Under the pieces are notes generated by a model that saw nothing but the letters and a program-made list of their open reading frames with translations, had not been told where the DNA came from and searched no databases. The position numbers and the translations under genes are program-made. DNA of 64,000 nucleotides from JBARDN01 sp963755705 (lineage in GTDB: Bacteria; Desulfobacterota; Binatia; Binatales; Binataceae): the NCBI GenBank assembly GCA_963755705.1, contig CAVWKW010000001.1, positions 1,054,001-1,118,000 on the forward strand. Direction: 5' to 3'. This document shows, piece after piece, positions 1 to 8,885 of this stretch. Each line of letters opens with the position of its first letter. The first letter of the stretch is position 1.

Positions 1-723
1 CGTCGCTTCCGCTTCGGTGCGAGCTATCGCGACCAGGCGCACCGTCGGAATGACGCGTCCTTCGGCGCTGTGGCCGTGCTGGGCCATCAGACGGCGCCAG
101 GTCTTCATCTTCTCCCCGATGACTGAGGTAGGCGAATGGGGATCGAGCATGATCGAATAGCCTTGTTCCGCGGCCCATTCAACTGCCGGCGGAGAATAAG
201 CGGCGACCCACATCGGAGGATGCGGCTGCTGCAACGGTTTCGGCAGCACTTCGATATTCTCAAACGAAAAATATTTTCCATGATAGCTGACGCGCTGATT
301 GCGCCACGCGCTGAGCACTATTTCCACCGCCTCCCGAAACCGCGGATAGCTATCTTCCGGCGTCATTCCGAACGTGCGGAATTCTTTCGGGTCGAATCCG
401 CGCCCCGCGCCCCAATAGACCCGCCCGCCCGAGAGAATATCCAGCAGCGCAACCTCTTCCGCGAGGCGCAGCGGATGGTAGAAGGCCGCGAGGGTGACTC
501 CGGTCGCGATGTGCAAGTTTTTGGTGCGCGCCGCCGCGTACGCGCCCATCACCGGGATTGACGGACAGACGCTATAGTCATTGAAATGGTGCTCGGTGAT
601 CCACACGGCGTCATAGCCACCGCGATCCATGATCTCGATTCGCTGCAGAGCCCGTTCGTAAACGGTCGGCATCGGAATCCGCCGATCAGGCCAACTGAAA
701 AACTGTAGAACGCCAAATTTCAT
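1..723 (-). CDS. Luciferase-like (LLM class) flavin-dependent oxidoreductase, C-terminus cut by window edge
   Basis: The frame opens with ATG at 723 and stays open to base 1, giving at least 241 residues with no stop, so the gene continues to the left of the window. The N-terminus begins MKFGVLQFF, followed by the TEHHF motif and a GGRVYWGAGRG segment, all typical of the bacterial luciferase-like TIM-barrel family. These enzymes use reduced FMN or F420 for monooxygenation or hydride transfer. The start lies 39 bp downstream of the phytanoyl-CoA dioxygenase-like gene on the same strand, so the two are probably co-transcribed with the second LLM gene at 2114-3073. The substrate cannot be told. 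I infer a role in oxidation of an organic compound together with the dioxygenase. Confidence 0.85.
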   Translation of the reverse strand, partial: MKFGVLQFFSWPDRRIPMPTVYERALQRIEIMDRGGYDAVWITEHHFNDYSVCPSIPVMGAYAAARTKNLHIATGVTLAAFYHPLRLAEEVALLDILSGGRVYWGAGRGFDPKEFRTFGMTPEDSYPRFREAVEIVLSAWRNQRVSYHGKYFSFENIEVLPKPLQQPHPPMWVAAYSPPAVEWAAEQGYSIMLDPHSPTSVIGEKMKTWRRLMAQHGHSAEGRVIPTVRLVAIARTEAEAT

Positions 724-762
724 GATTGCACCCGCGGCGCGTCCCCGCCTGTGTCGGCGGCT

Positions 763-2019
763 CTAGTCGGCGCCGGCCAGAATCACGCGCTTTTGCTTTT
801 CGGTAAATGCCTGCAGGCGATGCATGTAATCGAAGCGCACGTAATCGCGTCCGGCCGCGGACATCTTGTCGAACCAGTCGTCCTCGCCCAGCATCTCGGC
901 GAGCCTCGGTGAATTCCGATGCAGCATCTGCACGTCGGTCTTTTTGGGCTCGAGGCTGCGCAAAATTCCGCGATTGAAATGCGCGTGCAGCGTCACGCGG
1001 TCGCCCGGCTCCGTGCGATCGCCTTGCCAGTGCCACACGCCGTGCGTGAAAAAAACCACGGAACCTTTTGGCATCTCGATCGGCACGCCGCCTTCGCTGC
1101 GCTCGCCGGGCCGGGGCGGACGGCGGAGCCTATGGCTGCCGGGCACGAGGAAAGTGGGACCGGACTCGACCCGCCAATCTTCCAGCGCCCAGACGCCGAC
1201 GCCAGTTAAAGAAAATTCCGGATAAGGCTCGGGCACATGCGCGTAGTCGGTATGCATCGGAATGACGCCGGGCCCCGGACCCTTCCTGATGCTGCTGAAC
1301 GAAGCGATTACGGCGCCGCGGCCGAGTGAGGCGTCGATGAGCGTCATCAGGAGCGGATTCTGGATGAGCTGCTCGAACTCGCGCCCATGATAGAGCATCC
1401 AGTTCATCGAGAAAGTCTGATGCGGCAAGAGCGCGCGCAGAGTTGCGCTGCGGACCTCATCGGCGAATTTCGGCGAGATCGCGCGTTCGAGGACCGTGTA
1501 ACCCTTCTCCTCCATCTCGCGGATCTTGCCGGTGAGGCCTTGCCGGGCGGCGCGATGCGCTAGGTCTGGATTTTCGACAGTGCGGCGGCCCAGGTGATCG
1601 TGCATGATCGCGATGATCTCGCTCGGCTGCGCGTCGAGCGCGCCTTTGGCGCGGAGCGCATCTTTCCCGAACATCGTCGCTACCTCGCGCGCCATCGCAG
1701 CCATCGCACCGGGCGCGAGCACGCCCACGAATTGCGCGGCGGTCAGCGCGGCCTGATAGTCGCCCTCGACGGCCAAATCGGCTGCGGCATTGAAGTCGCG
1801 CGAGACGCAGAGGTTCTCGCCGTCGTAGCGCATACTCCATGCCGCAACGTCATCGGCAAATTTGAGATGCGGCGGCGCGTTGGTGAAGCGCTCGCTTACG
1901 GAAAAGGGGCGTCCCGCGAGTTGCGCTTTGCGGTTGTTGCATTCCCGCTCGAGGAATTTTCTCGCCTCGTCAAGCCAGGCGTCCGACAGAAACTCAAATC
2001 GATGCGGTAGCGTGATCAT
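763..2019 (-). CDS. Phytanoyl-CoA dioxygenase (PhyH) family protein with SCP2-like N-terminal region
   Basis: The 418-residue protein has two parts. Residues about 5-115 look like an SCP2 sterol-carrier-type fold (inference from the pattern of alternating hydrophobic strands ending in a VEGDYQAAL segment). Residues about 150-370 are a PhyH-type Fe(II)/2-oxoglutarate dioxygenase: the HTD motif (H256, D258) supplies two iron ligands and the THGVWHW/RVTLHAHF region the distal histidine and the 2-oxoglutarate-binding arginine. Family members hydroxylate fatty acyl chains or small molecules in the cytoplasm. It lies between two luciferase-like oxidoreductase genes on the same strand (95 bp after one, 39 bp before the other), which suggests one catabolic operon. 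The real substrate is unknown. Confidence 0.8.
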   Translation of the reverse strand: MITLPHRFEFLSDAWLDEARKFLERECNNRKAQLAGRPFSVSERFTNAPPHLKFADDVAAWSMRYDGENLCVSRDFNAAADLAVEGDYQAALTAAQFVGVLAPGAMAAMAREVATMFGKDALRAKGALDAQPSEIIAIMHDHLGRRTVENPDLAHRAARQGLTGKIREMEEKGYTVLERAISPKFADEVRSATLRALLPHQTFSMNWMLYHGREFEQLIQNPLLMTLIDASLGRGAVIASFSSIRKGPGPGVIPMHTDYAHVPEPYPEFSLTGVGVWALEDWRVESGPTFLVPGSHRLRRPPRPGERSEGGVPIEMPKGSVVFFTHGVWHWQGDRTEPGDRVTLHAHFNRGILRSLEPKKTDVQMLHRNSPRLAEMLGEDDWFDKMSAAGRDYVRFDYMHRLQAFTEKQKRVILAGAD

Positions 2020-2113
2020 CGGTATCCTCTCATCGTGATCATCCTGCGGCGACGTATAGCGACTGTCGCTTCAAATCTAAATCCCAACCAAAGAGTGATA
2101 AAAATTGGGTTGC

Positions 2114-3073
2114 TCAGTCCGACCGCTGGCGCGACGCCGGAATCACCTCTTCGGCGAAGTTCTGGAACTCTTCTTCGACGAGAATCGGCCAGCGCAGGCT
2201 GAAGATAAAGTGGGTGACGCCGACCTTGGCGTATTGCGCGATCTTGTCCAGGCATTCGTCTTTACCGCCGATCATGATTCGATCGCGCGCCTGTTCGGGT
2301 GTGATCCGCGCCATGCTCGCGACAGTGCCGGAGATCATCTGCTCGCGCTCTTTTGAGGCATTGTAGCACAGCGGCAGCATGATGGTTTTTTCGATTTCGT
2401 CGGTGTCGCGTCCGACCGTGTCGCCGTGCCGCTCGATAATATCGATCAGGCGTTTCATCTCGGCCGGATTCGAATGCATCGTATTCCACATATCTGCATG
2501 CTTGGCGACGATCTTGAGCAGGAATTTTTCTCCGTGCCCGCCGATCATCAACGGCAGCGGCTTCTGGAGCGGTTTGGGATTACATACCGCGTCGGACACG
2601 TGAAAGTGCTTGCCCTCGAGCGTAGTTTTGTCCCGGGTGAACATCCCCTTGATGATCTCGCACGACTCGTCGAGCGCCTCGAGCCGTCCACGCAGCGTTT
2701 TGAAATCGATCCCGAAGTTACGATGCTCGAGCTCGTTCCATCCGGCGCCTAGGCCGAGATTGAGCCTGCCGCCGCTCACGTGGTCGAGTGTGGCCGCCAT
2801 TTTGGCCGTCAGGCAGGGATTTCGATAGGTGTTGCCGTTGACCAGTGCGCCGATCCGGGCGCGCCGGGTGTGCTGACTCAGCGCGCCCAGCAGCGTCCAG
2901 CTTTCCATGCAGGGGCCGGCAGGGTCGGGCGTGAAGATCGGATAGAAATGATCGAAGGCCCACAGCGAGTCGTAGCCCCAGGCGTCGAGCTTTTGCCAGA
3001 CGTCGCGCATCCGCTCCCAGGTGACGTTCTGTTGGCCGGACTGGAATCCAAATCGAATCGGATGCTTGGCCAT
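2114..3073 (-). CDS. LLM class flavin/F420-dependent oxidoreductase
   Basis: This 319-residue protein starts at ATG 3073 (MAKHPIRFGF), because GGAGG- and AGGGAA-type ribosome-binding sequence lies just upstream. The frame extends further upstream without a stop, but that extension is not family-like. The sequence shows the TIM-barrel luciferase-like pattern: an initial RFGFQSGQQ strand, DSLWAFDHF, and the GGRLNLGLGAGWNELEH motif that is common in F420-dependent members. A late segment (GVTHFIFSLRW) is also typical. It is probably the first gene of a minus-strand operon with the PhyH-like and second LLM genes, and is divergent from the WYL regulator at 3254 across about 180 bp, where the shared promoters should lie. 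Cofactor (F420 rather than FMN) and substrate are inferred, not shown. Confidence 0.85.
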   Translation of the reverse strand: MAKHPIRFGFQSGQQNVTWERMRDVWQKLDAWGYDSLWAFDHFYPIFTPDPAGPCMESWTLLGALSQHTRRARIGALVNGNTYRNPCLTAKMAATLDHVSGGRLNLGLGAGWNELEHRNFGIDFKTLRGRLEALDESCEIIKGMFTRDKTTLEGKHFHVSDAVCNPKPLQKPLPLMIGGHGEKFLLKIVAKHADMWNTMHSNPAEMKRLIDIIERHGDTVGRDTDEIEKTIMLPLCYNASKEREQMISGTVASMARITPEQARDRIMIGGKDECLDKIAQYAKVGVTHFIFSLRWPILVEEEFQNFAEEVIPASRQRSD

Positions 3074-3253
3074 TTCCCTGACTTCCTCCCGCGTCGGCGT
3101 CCGCCGCGTAGCGGGCGGATGCACTCGTGCATAGCACACACGCCGAATATTTCGCAGCGGAGACGACTTACCCTGGGCCGAATCATCCGGTCGTTGATTC
3201 CGGGGGTTGCCGTCGGTCCGCGACAGTGAAAAAAGTGTTTCGAGGTTAGGACG

Positions 3254-3937
3254 ATGCGCCGCGCCGATCGCCTGTTCGAGATAATCCAGCGCTTGCGCCG
3301 GCGCAAGGTGGTCACCGCGAGCTCGCTCGCTGAATACTTTGAGTTGAGCGAGCGCACCATCTATCGGGACATCGCCGATCTGATCGCAAGCGACGTCCCG
3401 ATCGAGGGCGCAGCCGGCGTCGGCTACTCATTGCGCAAAGGCTATGATTTGCCGCCGTTGATGTTCAGCGAGAGCGAGCTCGAGGCGCTCGTCTTCGGCG
3501 CTCGCATGGTTCAGAACTGGAGCGACGCCGAGCTGGGCCAGGCTGCCGACGCCGCGTTGTCGAAGATCGAGAACGTGTTGCCCCCGCATCTGCATCGGAT
3601 GCTGGAGGACAGATCGCTGTGGGCGCCGAAAGATATGCGCAAGCTACCGGTGACGTTCGATCTCGGAGGGCTGCGGGCGGCGATTCGCGGCTGCCGGAAG
3701 GTCCGTTTTCGATATTGCGACGAGAAGGGAGCGGAGACCAGGCGCAAGGTGCGTCCCTTGAGTCTGTGGTTCTATCCACCGGTCTGGATAGCGGCGTCCT
3801 GGTGCGAGTTGCGTAACGAGTTCCGCTTTTTCCGCACTGATCGCATGAGCGACGTCGAATTCCTGGGTGAACCGTTCACTCAGGAGCCTGGCAAATCCGC
3901 CGGAGATCTCTTCCGCCAATTGCTCAGCAAATCCTGA
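3254..3937 (+). CDS. WYL domain HTH transcriptional regulator (YafY-like)
   Basis: The 227-residue protein begins MRRADRLFEIIQ, followed by a winged helix-turn-helix of the HTH_11/DeoR type (residues about 5-60, with a SERTIYRDI recognition helix). Residues about 135-205 form a WYL-type ligand-sensing domain, with LSLWFYPPVWIAASWC in place of the usual W-Y-L strand. Such proteins sense nucleotides or small ligands and repress or activate nearby genes. It is transcribed away from the LLM/PhyH operon and lies just before a pair of palindromes and the cupin-GST genes, so it is a good candidate regulator for either side (inference). Confidence 0.88.
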   Translation: MRRADRLFEIIQRLRRRKVVTASSLAEYFELSERTIYRDIADLIASDVPIEGAAGVGYSLRKGYDLPPLMFSESELEALVFGARMVQNWSDAELGQAADAALSKIENVLPPHLHRMLEDRSLWAPKDMRKLPVTFDLGGLRAAIRGCRKVRFRYCDEKGAETRRKVRPLSLWFYPPVWIAASWCELRNEFRFFRTDRMSDVEFLGEPFTQEPGKSAGDLFRQLLSKS

Positions 3938-3950
3938 CGCCCCAACGCTC

Positions 3951-3968
3951 CTGACATGGCGCTGTCAG
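3951..3968. promoter_or_regulatory. Palindromic operator candidate, copy 1
   Basis: An 18-bp perfect-arm palindrome CTGACA-N6-TGTCAG with spacer TGGCGC, flanked by C and G that extend the arms to 7 bp. It starts 13 bp after the WYL regulator stop. The same half-sites and the same 6-bp spacer length recur at 4004-4021. No T-tract follows it, which argues against a terminator. Confidence 0.55.
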
Positions 3969-4003
3969 GATCTCGCCCGCCGCGCGCGAGCCGCTGGACA
4001 CTG

Positions 4004-4021
4004 CTGACAGGTGGCTGTCAG
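4004..4021. promoter_or_regulatory. Palindromic operator candidate, copy 2
   Basis: The second CTGACA-N6-TGTCAG element has spacer GGTGGC. The symmetry extends outward by G/C and T/A, giving 8-bp arms in all. Its centre is 53 bp from the centre of copy 1, close to five helical turns, so two bound dimers would face the same side of the DNA. It lies about 80 bp upstream of the cupin start, a sensible place for an operator of the cupin-GST genes. Confidence 0.6.
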
Positions 4022-4103
4022 CAACGTCTCGCGGCTGATCGCGAGCACAGTGCTAGATTCTCTCTCAACGCGGTTCTTGCATTTTATTGAGGAGATAGAT
4101 CTC

Positions 4104-4478
4104 ATGATGATGACGCGGCCATCAGAAAGTCCGGCGATGCAAGATCGAGTGATCGTCCTCAAGTCGGCCGAAGAAACCGCCGGCGAACTATACCGATGCG
4201 AGTATATCGCGCGCTTGGTGACGCCGCGTCCGAAGGATCACATACACACGCAGCAAGAGGAGCGGCTGGAGGTGATCGAGGGTACAGTGCGATGCTGTGT
4301 AGCGGGACAGGAGTTCGTCCTGGAGCGGGGTAGAGTGATGGTGATTCCGCCCGGCACTCCGCACGCCGTTTGGAACGAAGACCCGCTAGGGTCGCGGTCG
4401 ATTTCGGAGTACCGTCCGGCAATGAATGCGCAGGCGATGTTCCGCGGCTGCATCGTTAAGGAAACGTCACGTCGGTAG
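4104..4478 (+). CDS. Cupin domain protein
   Basis: The frame is open from 4011, but ATG 4104 (first of three consecutive ATGs) has a GGAG ribosome-binding site 9 bp upstream, giving 124 residues. It is a single-domain cupin: the first metal-binding motif reads HIHTQQEERLEVIEG, with histidines and glutamate in the usual places, and the second motif is PPGTPHAVWN. Small cupins of this kind bind a divalent metal and act as dioxygenases, isomerases or sensors. No substrate can be read from the sequence. It is followed after 62 bp by a GST gene and preceded by two identical-format palindromes, so cupin and GST may be a regulated pair. Confidence 0.8.
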   Translation: MMMTRPSESPAMQDRVIVLKSAEETAGELYRCEYIARLVTPRPKDHIHTQQEERLEVIEGTVRCCVAGQEFVLERGRVMVIPPGTPHAVWNEDPLGSRSISEYRPAMNAQAMFRGCIVKETSRR

Positions 4479-4540
4479 CGCGCTCGAAGAAGTGAGCATT
4501 GGATAACTTGTCAACCACGCCAGCTCGAGGAGATCTTTTC

Positions 4541-5188
4541 ATGCCAACACTATACGGATCGCTCGGATCACCCTTTGTTCGGAAAGCCATAGTCGCATTG
4601 ACCGAAAAAGGAATCGCCTACGAGCACGACCCCGTCGTTCCGTTCGGGCCGAATCCTGAGTACCGCAAAATCAGCCCGCTCGGAAAAATTCCGGCATTTC
4701 GAGACGGCGACCGCACACTTGCTGATTCGTCGGTGATTATCGCTTACCTGGAGCGGACGCATCCCGAGCCTTCGCTTTATCCTTCCGATCCGTACGAATA
4801 TGCCCGCGCCTTGTGGTTCGAGGAGTACGGCGACGGGGGTCTGGCGCCAATCCTGGGTGCGAAGATTTTCTTCGCGCGCGTAATCGGTCCACGATTCTTC
4901 AACCAGCCGGCCGATGAAGCCGCGATCAAAAAAGTTCTCGACGAGGAAGTTCCACCGCTGTTCGACTATCTCGAGCAAGAAATCGGCGACAAGAAGTTCC
5001 TGGTCGGAAATCGCTTCACGATCGCCGATATCGGCATCGCGACGATCTTCGTGAACTTCCAACTCGCGGGATGCAGCATCGACGCAAAGCGTTGGCCGAA
5101 GCTCGCGGCCTACGTCGAGGGCATCCACAACCGGCCGAGCTTCAAGACAGTGATCGACAAGGAAAAGGCGATGTTCCAGGCCGGCTGA
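4541..5188 (+). CDS. Glutathione S-transferase family protein
   Basis: The start is ATG 4541, preceded by GAGGAG with 8-bp spacing; the longer open frame from 4499 is not family-like. The 215-residue product has an N-terminal thioredoxin-like domain (residues 1-75, MPTLYGSLGSPFVRK, then SPLGKIPAF and LADSSVIIAYLE, the glutathione gamma-glutamyl-binding SS motif). The C-terminal helical domain contains the conserved N-capping segment FTIADIGIATIF. It probably conjugates glutathione to electrophiles or acts as an isomerase in the cytoplasm. It follows the cupin gene on the same strand. Confidence 0.88.
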   Translation: MPTLYGSLGSPFVRKAIVALTEKGIAYEHDPVVPFGPNPEYRKISPLGKIPAFRDGDRTLADSSVIIAYLERTHPEPSLYPSDPYEYARALWFEEYGDGGLAPILGAKIFFARVIGPRFFNQPADEAAIKKVLDEEVPPLFDYLEQEIGDKKFLVGNRFTIADIGIATIFVNFQLAGCSIDAKRWPKLAAYVEGIHNRPSFKTVIDKEKAMFQAG

Positions 5189-5261
5189 CCACCTCAGCCG
5201 TACGAATCTATCGCTGTCGGTGGGGAGTCTGGCTGCCCGGACAAAAAGCGCTCCGCGGCGA

Positions 5262-5567
5262 TTATCGCTGGCTTCGCGAGCGATCCTTGCCCGCCTGCTC
5301 GGCTCGCTTGAGGACCTCGGCTTCGGGACCGTCAATTGCCCTTCTGGCTTCCTCTGCCTTGCGGGCGACTTGGCCGCTTCGTTCAAACTTCTTCAGTTCA
5401 GTTTCGTATTCGTGCGCGGCTTCGAGCCCGGCCTCTTCTTTGGGTTCGTTTGAACTTATCTGGCTTTCCGCTTCGTACCAATCTTCGTCCTGACGCCCTT
5501 CGGGCCTGCCCTTGCTTTCCCAGATTTCATAGGCGCGCTCGCGGATGCGGCGATCTCGGTCATCCAT
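5262..5567 (-). CDS. DUF2934 domain protein
   Basis: A 101-residue protein starting at ATG 5567, with a GAGG site about 7 bp upstream; a GTG at 5579 lies inside that ribosome-binding region and is less likely. The N-terminus (RIRERAYEIWESKG, then EDWYEAE) is the DUF2934 signature. The remainder is highly charged and probably helical. The function of the family is unknown. It stands alone between the GST gene (convergent) and the hybrid kinase gene. Confidence 0.75.
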   Translation of the reverse strand: MDDRDRRIRERAYEIWESKGRPEGRQDEDWYEAESQISSNEPKEEAGLEAAHEYETELKKFERSGQVARKAEEARRAIDGPEAEVLKRAEQAGKDRSRSQR

Positions 5568-5749
5568 TACGGACCTCACGCGTAAAAAAAATTAAAGATG
5601 AGAGCTAAGATGGAGCATCTGGTGTGCCACTAGATGCGAGATCATTCGCGACAAAAAGCGGCGTGAAAGCGAATATTTCGGAATTGCGAGCGCACACTTG
5701 AAGCGGAACGGAGTGAAGTTATATAAAAAATGCTCACCCGATCACAAAA

Positions 5750-8311
5750 CTAAGCGCCCGCGACCACCGAGGCCAGCGCGGTCTCCAATTGCTCGATGTT
5801 GTAGGGTTTTCGCAGGAACAGGATGTGATCGGTGTCCTTGAATCGGGCGCGGAGCATGTCGTCTCCGTAGCCGCTTGCGACGACGATTGGCAGGGACGGA
5901 TAGATCGTACGAATCTCCGCCACGAGTACATCGCCTTTCTGGCCCGGAAGGCCAAAGTCGATGATCGCAGCCTGCACTGCTCCGCCGATCAGACGGAGCT
6001 TATCCATCGCCTCGGCGGCGGAGGCGGCCGTCTCAATTTTGAATCCGAGTCCTTCGAGAAATTCGACCACCACCTCCTGGATGGCGAAATCATCTTCGAC
6101 CAGCAGAATACGCATAGGCCCCCGCCGGGTATCGAGGAGAGCTCTGACCTTCGAAGCTAACGCCGCATAGGTGAAGGGTTTGGTGATGAGCTGCACGCCG
6201 GGATCAAGCCGTCCGCCATGCACGATGGCGTTGCGGGCATAACCGGTCGTGAACAGAACCTTGAGATCGGCGCGAAGGCCCTTTGCCCGATCGGCGAGCT
6301 GACGGCCGTTCATGCCGCCGGGCAAGCCGACGTCGGTGAACAATAACTGGATTTCGGGATGCGCCTGTAGAATCTGCAGGGCTCCGTGAGCGGTGCCGGC
6401 TTCAAGCGTCCGGTAGCCGAGCTCATGCAGTATTTCCCTGGTATGTTTGCGCACATCCTCGTCGTCCTCGACCACGAGAATAGTCTCGGACGCTACTCCG
6501 CGGGCGGCTGCGATGCCTGGTTCCGCATCCGCGAGGCTATCGTCGGTGGCTAACAGTCGCGGCAAATATATCTTTACGGTCGTGCCCTTACCGAGCTCAG
6601 TGTAGATCTTGACGTGGCCGCCTGATTGCTTGACGAAGCCATATACTTGAGAGAGACCAAGCCCAGTGCCGTGTCCAACATCCTTGGTGGTGTAGAACGG
6701 CTCGAAGGCCCGCGCCACCGCTTCGCGTGACATGCCACATCCGGTGTCGGTCAGGCTGATTAAGACATATTGTCCGGGCACCACTTCTTCCTGCCCGGTG
6801 GCGTACATCTCATCCAGAAAGGCGTTGGCGGTCTCGAGGGTGAGGTTGCCGCCGTCGGGCATGGCGTCGCGCGAGTTGACGGCCAGGTTCAAGATCGCGC
6901 TTTCAAGCTGGTTGGGATCGACATGCACCCGCCAGAGTCCGTTGGCGGTGACATTTTCGATGGAGATAGTTTCTCCCAAGGTACGGCGCAGGAGGTCGGA
7001 CATGCCTGCGACCAGCTTGTTTACATCGATCGGCCTGGGATCCAGCGGTTGGCGACGTGAAAAGGCCAGGAGCCTTTGCGTCAGCGATGAGGCGCGCTCG
7101 GCACCCCTCATGGCGCCAGTGATATACCGGCGAGCATCGACGCCAAGTTGAGTCTCGTCGCCTGCCGGAATATGCCGGAGCAAGCCGTCGAGGTTGGCGA
7201 TAATCACCTGCAGGAGATTGTTGAAGTCGTGCGCGACGCCGCCGGTGAGCTGGCCGATCGCTTCCATTTTCTGCGACTGCCGCAGCGCTTCCTCCGCCTG
7301 CCTGCGCCCTGTCACCTCGACCGCTTCGGCCAGGATAGAGATTACCGCGCCCTTATCGTTGCGAATCGGGCGCATCTGAAAATCGAACCATCGCCAGCCG
7401 CCCGCGGGCAGGTTCACATAGATTTCCTGCCGTACGCCCTCGCCTCCTGCGACGACTGGGATCGTTTCGCGCACCCTCTCGGACATCCCGGGGGTATTGG
7501 TGAACCAAGGCGTATCCCAAAACGGCTTACCCGCCACGTCTTCGAGGATGGCTTCGATACCCGCGAGCGAGGTGGCATTGGCGTTGACGAGGGTGCCGTC
7601 GAGGGTAAGCAGACCCTGATAGGTGTAGCTGGTCTCGAAGATGGTACGCAGACGCGCTTCTTTACCGCGCACCTCGGCGGTGCGCTGGGCAATTTGAGCT
7701 TCCAGCGTTTCTTCGCTTTCGCGCAAAGCACCCTCGACCGATTTCCTCACCTCGATTTCGTTGCGCGCGGACCGGTAGAGCTCCTCGCGCTGGTGTGCCA
7801 CCTCGCGTTCGAGACGCCGCTGCTCAGTGACGTCACGCCCTTCGCAGATGAGAAACTGAACTTCCCCATACCGGTCCCGAACCGGCTTGATGTTGAAATC
7901 GATGGTGATGATTTCTGCGCCGCCGGCGCGGCCGATTATGTCAACGTCGTATCTTACGAATTCGCCCTTAGCCGCTCGATCGACCGCGTCCTTGAGCTTT
8001 CGGGAGGCTTCGGGAGAGCTTTGCCACCATCGAGCTTCCCAAACCGGTCTGCCATGAACGTCGCGACGGGAGATTCCGGCGGCGCGCAAGGCGGTATCGT
8101 TCGCCTCCCATATCGTTCCGCGCGCGTCGAGAAGACCGCAAAATTGATACATCTGGTCGAGGGTGACGCGGGAAAGGAGCAGGCGCATCAGCTCGGACTG
8201 GCGCCCCGGATTGGCGCCGGCGAGTTCATCAGAAAGCCATGCTATATCGTCGAAAAGGTCGTCGGTTTGCTCGACTGGTTCGATCTTCTGCAAATCGGTT
8301 GGACGTTGCAT
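5750..8311 (-). CDS. PAS hybrid histidine kinase with two C-terminal receiver domains (kai operon)
   Basis: Start taken at ATG 8311 (MQRPTDL, 853 residues); the open frame continues to a TTG at 8410. Domain order: PAS 1 (about 45-160), a coiled-coil linker, PAS 2 (about 215-340, with SYTYQGLLTLDGTL), the HisKA H-box GGVAHDFNNLL with phosphoacceptor H361, a HATPase_c domain (DTGCGMS, then GTGLGLSQVYG), and two receivers (ILVVEDDEDV with TDVGLPGG; ILLVEDDFAI with IDFGLPG). The AHDFNN form of the H-box is typical of soluble hybrid kinases. No membrane segment is evident, so it should be cytoplasmic. It is the last gene of the kaiC-kaiB-kaiB-kinase-receiver run and is a probable output or relay kinase for the KaiC module (inference from context). 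Confidence 0.85.
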   Translation of the reverse strand: MQRPTDLQKIEPVEQTDDLFDDIAWLSDELAGANPGRQSELMRLLLSRVTLDQMYQFCGLLDARGTIWEANDTALRAAGISRRDVHGRPVWEARWWQSSPEASRKLKDAVDRAAKGEFVRYDVDIIGRAGGAEIITIDFNIKPVRDRYGEVQFLICEGRDVTEQRRLEREVAHQREELYRSARNEIEVRKSVEGALRESEETLEAQIAQRTAEVRGKEARLRTIFETSYTYQGLLTLDGTLVNANATSLAGIEAILEDVAGKPFWDTPWFTNTPGMSERVRETIPVVAGGEGVRQEIYVNLPAGGWRWFDFQMRPIRNDKGAVISILAEAVEVTGRRQAEEALRQSQKMEAIGQLTGGVAHDFNNLLQVIIANLDGLLRHIPAGDETQLGVDARRYITGAMRGAERASSLTQRLLAFSRRQPLDPRPIDVNKLVAGMSDLLRRTLGETISIENVTANGLWRVHVDPNQLESAILNLAVNSRDAMPDGGNLTLETANAFLDEMYATGQEEVVPGQYVLISLTDTGCGMSREAVARAFEPFYTTKDVGHGTGLGLSQVYGFVKQSGGHVKIYTELGKGTTVKIYLPRLLATDDSLADAEPGIAAARGVASETILVVEDDEDVRKHTREILHELGYRTLEAGTAHGALQILQAHPEIQLLFTDVGLPGGMNGRQLADRAKGLRADLKVLFTTGYARNAIVHGGRLDPGVQLITKPFTYAALASKVRALLDTRRGPMRILLVEDDFAIQEVVVEFLEGLGFKIETAASAAEAMDKLRLIGGAVQAAIIDFGLPGQKGDVLVAEIRTIYPSLPIVVASGYGDDMLRARFKDTDHILFLRKPYNIEQLETALASVVAGA

Positions 8312-8447
8312 CTGTGATCCAGATCGCCGGTCGCGGGGAAACTGATGTTGGCGTGACCTCCAGTATCCGTCACCAGCGGCGACGTACGCCAGCGAATTTT
8401 GTGCGCACAAAAGCCGTGATCGACCGCGAGATGCGGGTTCAAATGAC

Positions 8448-8876
8448 TTAGCGGGGCGGTCGTCGACGAAATCTCTCGATCGACGCGAGCAAGATATCCG
8501 GAGTGACCGGCTTGCGCAAAAGATAGTCGGCTATGATAGGTCTGACGATCTCACCGACGGCCGAAAGCACGACGACCGGAATGGCGCTAAGCTGTTTGTC
8601 GGCGAGTTGAGCCGCGCGAAATCCCCATCCATCCAGCCTCGGCAGCATCAGGTCGAGCAGAATCAGGTCGGGCAGATCGCTGCGGCCAAGCATCTCGAGC
8701 GCAGCAACCCCGTCGGCGGCGTGTGACGCGCGATAGCCCGATATGTTCAAGAGATCGCACATGGCTGAGGCCAGGTCAGGGTCGTCTTCGATGACGAGGA
8801 TCTTTGCAAGGGCAGCCACGTCATGGATCTTCTTAAGGTCATTGCTGCGAGAGGTGGATTTGCGACCCTGGGACAC
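8448..8876 (-). CDS. Single-domain response regulator (CheY-like receiver)
   Basis: The open frame begins at GTG 8876 (142 residues); another possible GTG start lies at 8819, directly before the receiver fold. The receiver has the acidic pocket VIEDDPD, the phosphoacceptor in LILLDLMLP (D75 in the long form), the conserved serine in VVLSAVG and the lysine in LRKPVTPD. There is no output domain, so it signals by protein contact or as a phosphorelay intermediate. It lies 9 bp after the PAS histidine kinase gene and about 137 bp before the hybrid kinase gene, so it is the natural partner of one or both. Confidence 0.85.
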   Translation of the reverse strand: MSQGRKSTSRSNDLKKIHDVAALAKILVIEDDPDLASAMCDLLNISGYRASHAADGVAALEMLGRSDLPDLILLDLMLPRLDGWGFRAAQLADKQLSAIPVVVLSAVGEIVRPIIADYLLRKPVTPDILLASIERFRRRPPR

Positions 8877-8885
8877 GGCGGATTG

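Noticed and set aside
7148..8317. 389-residue plus-strand frame opposite the hybrid kinase
   Set aside because: Antisense shadow; the minus-strand frame shows PAS, HisKA and receiver motifs throughout.
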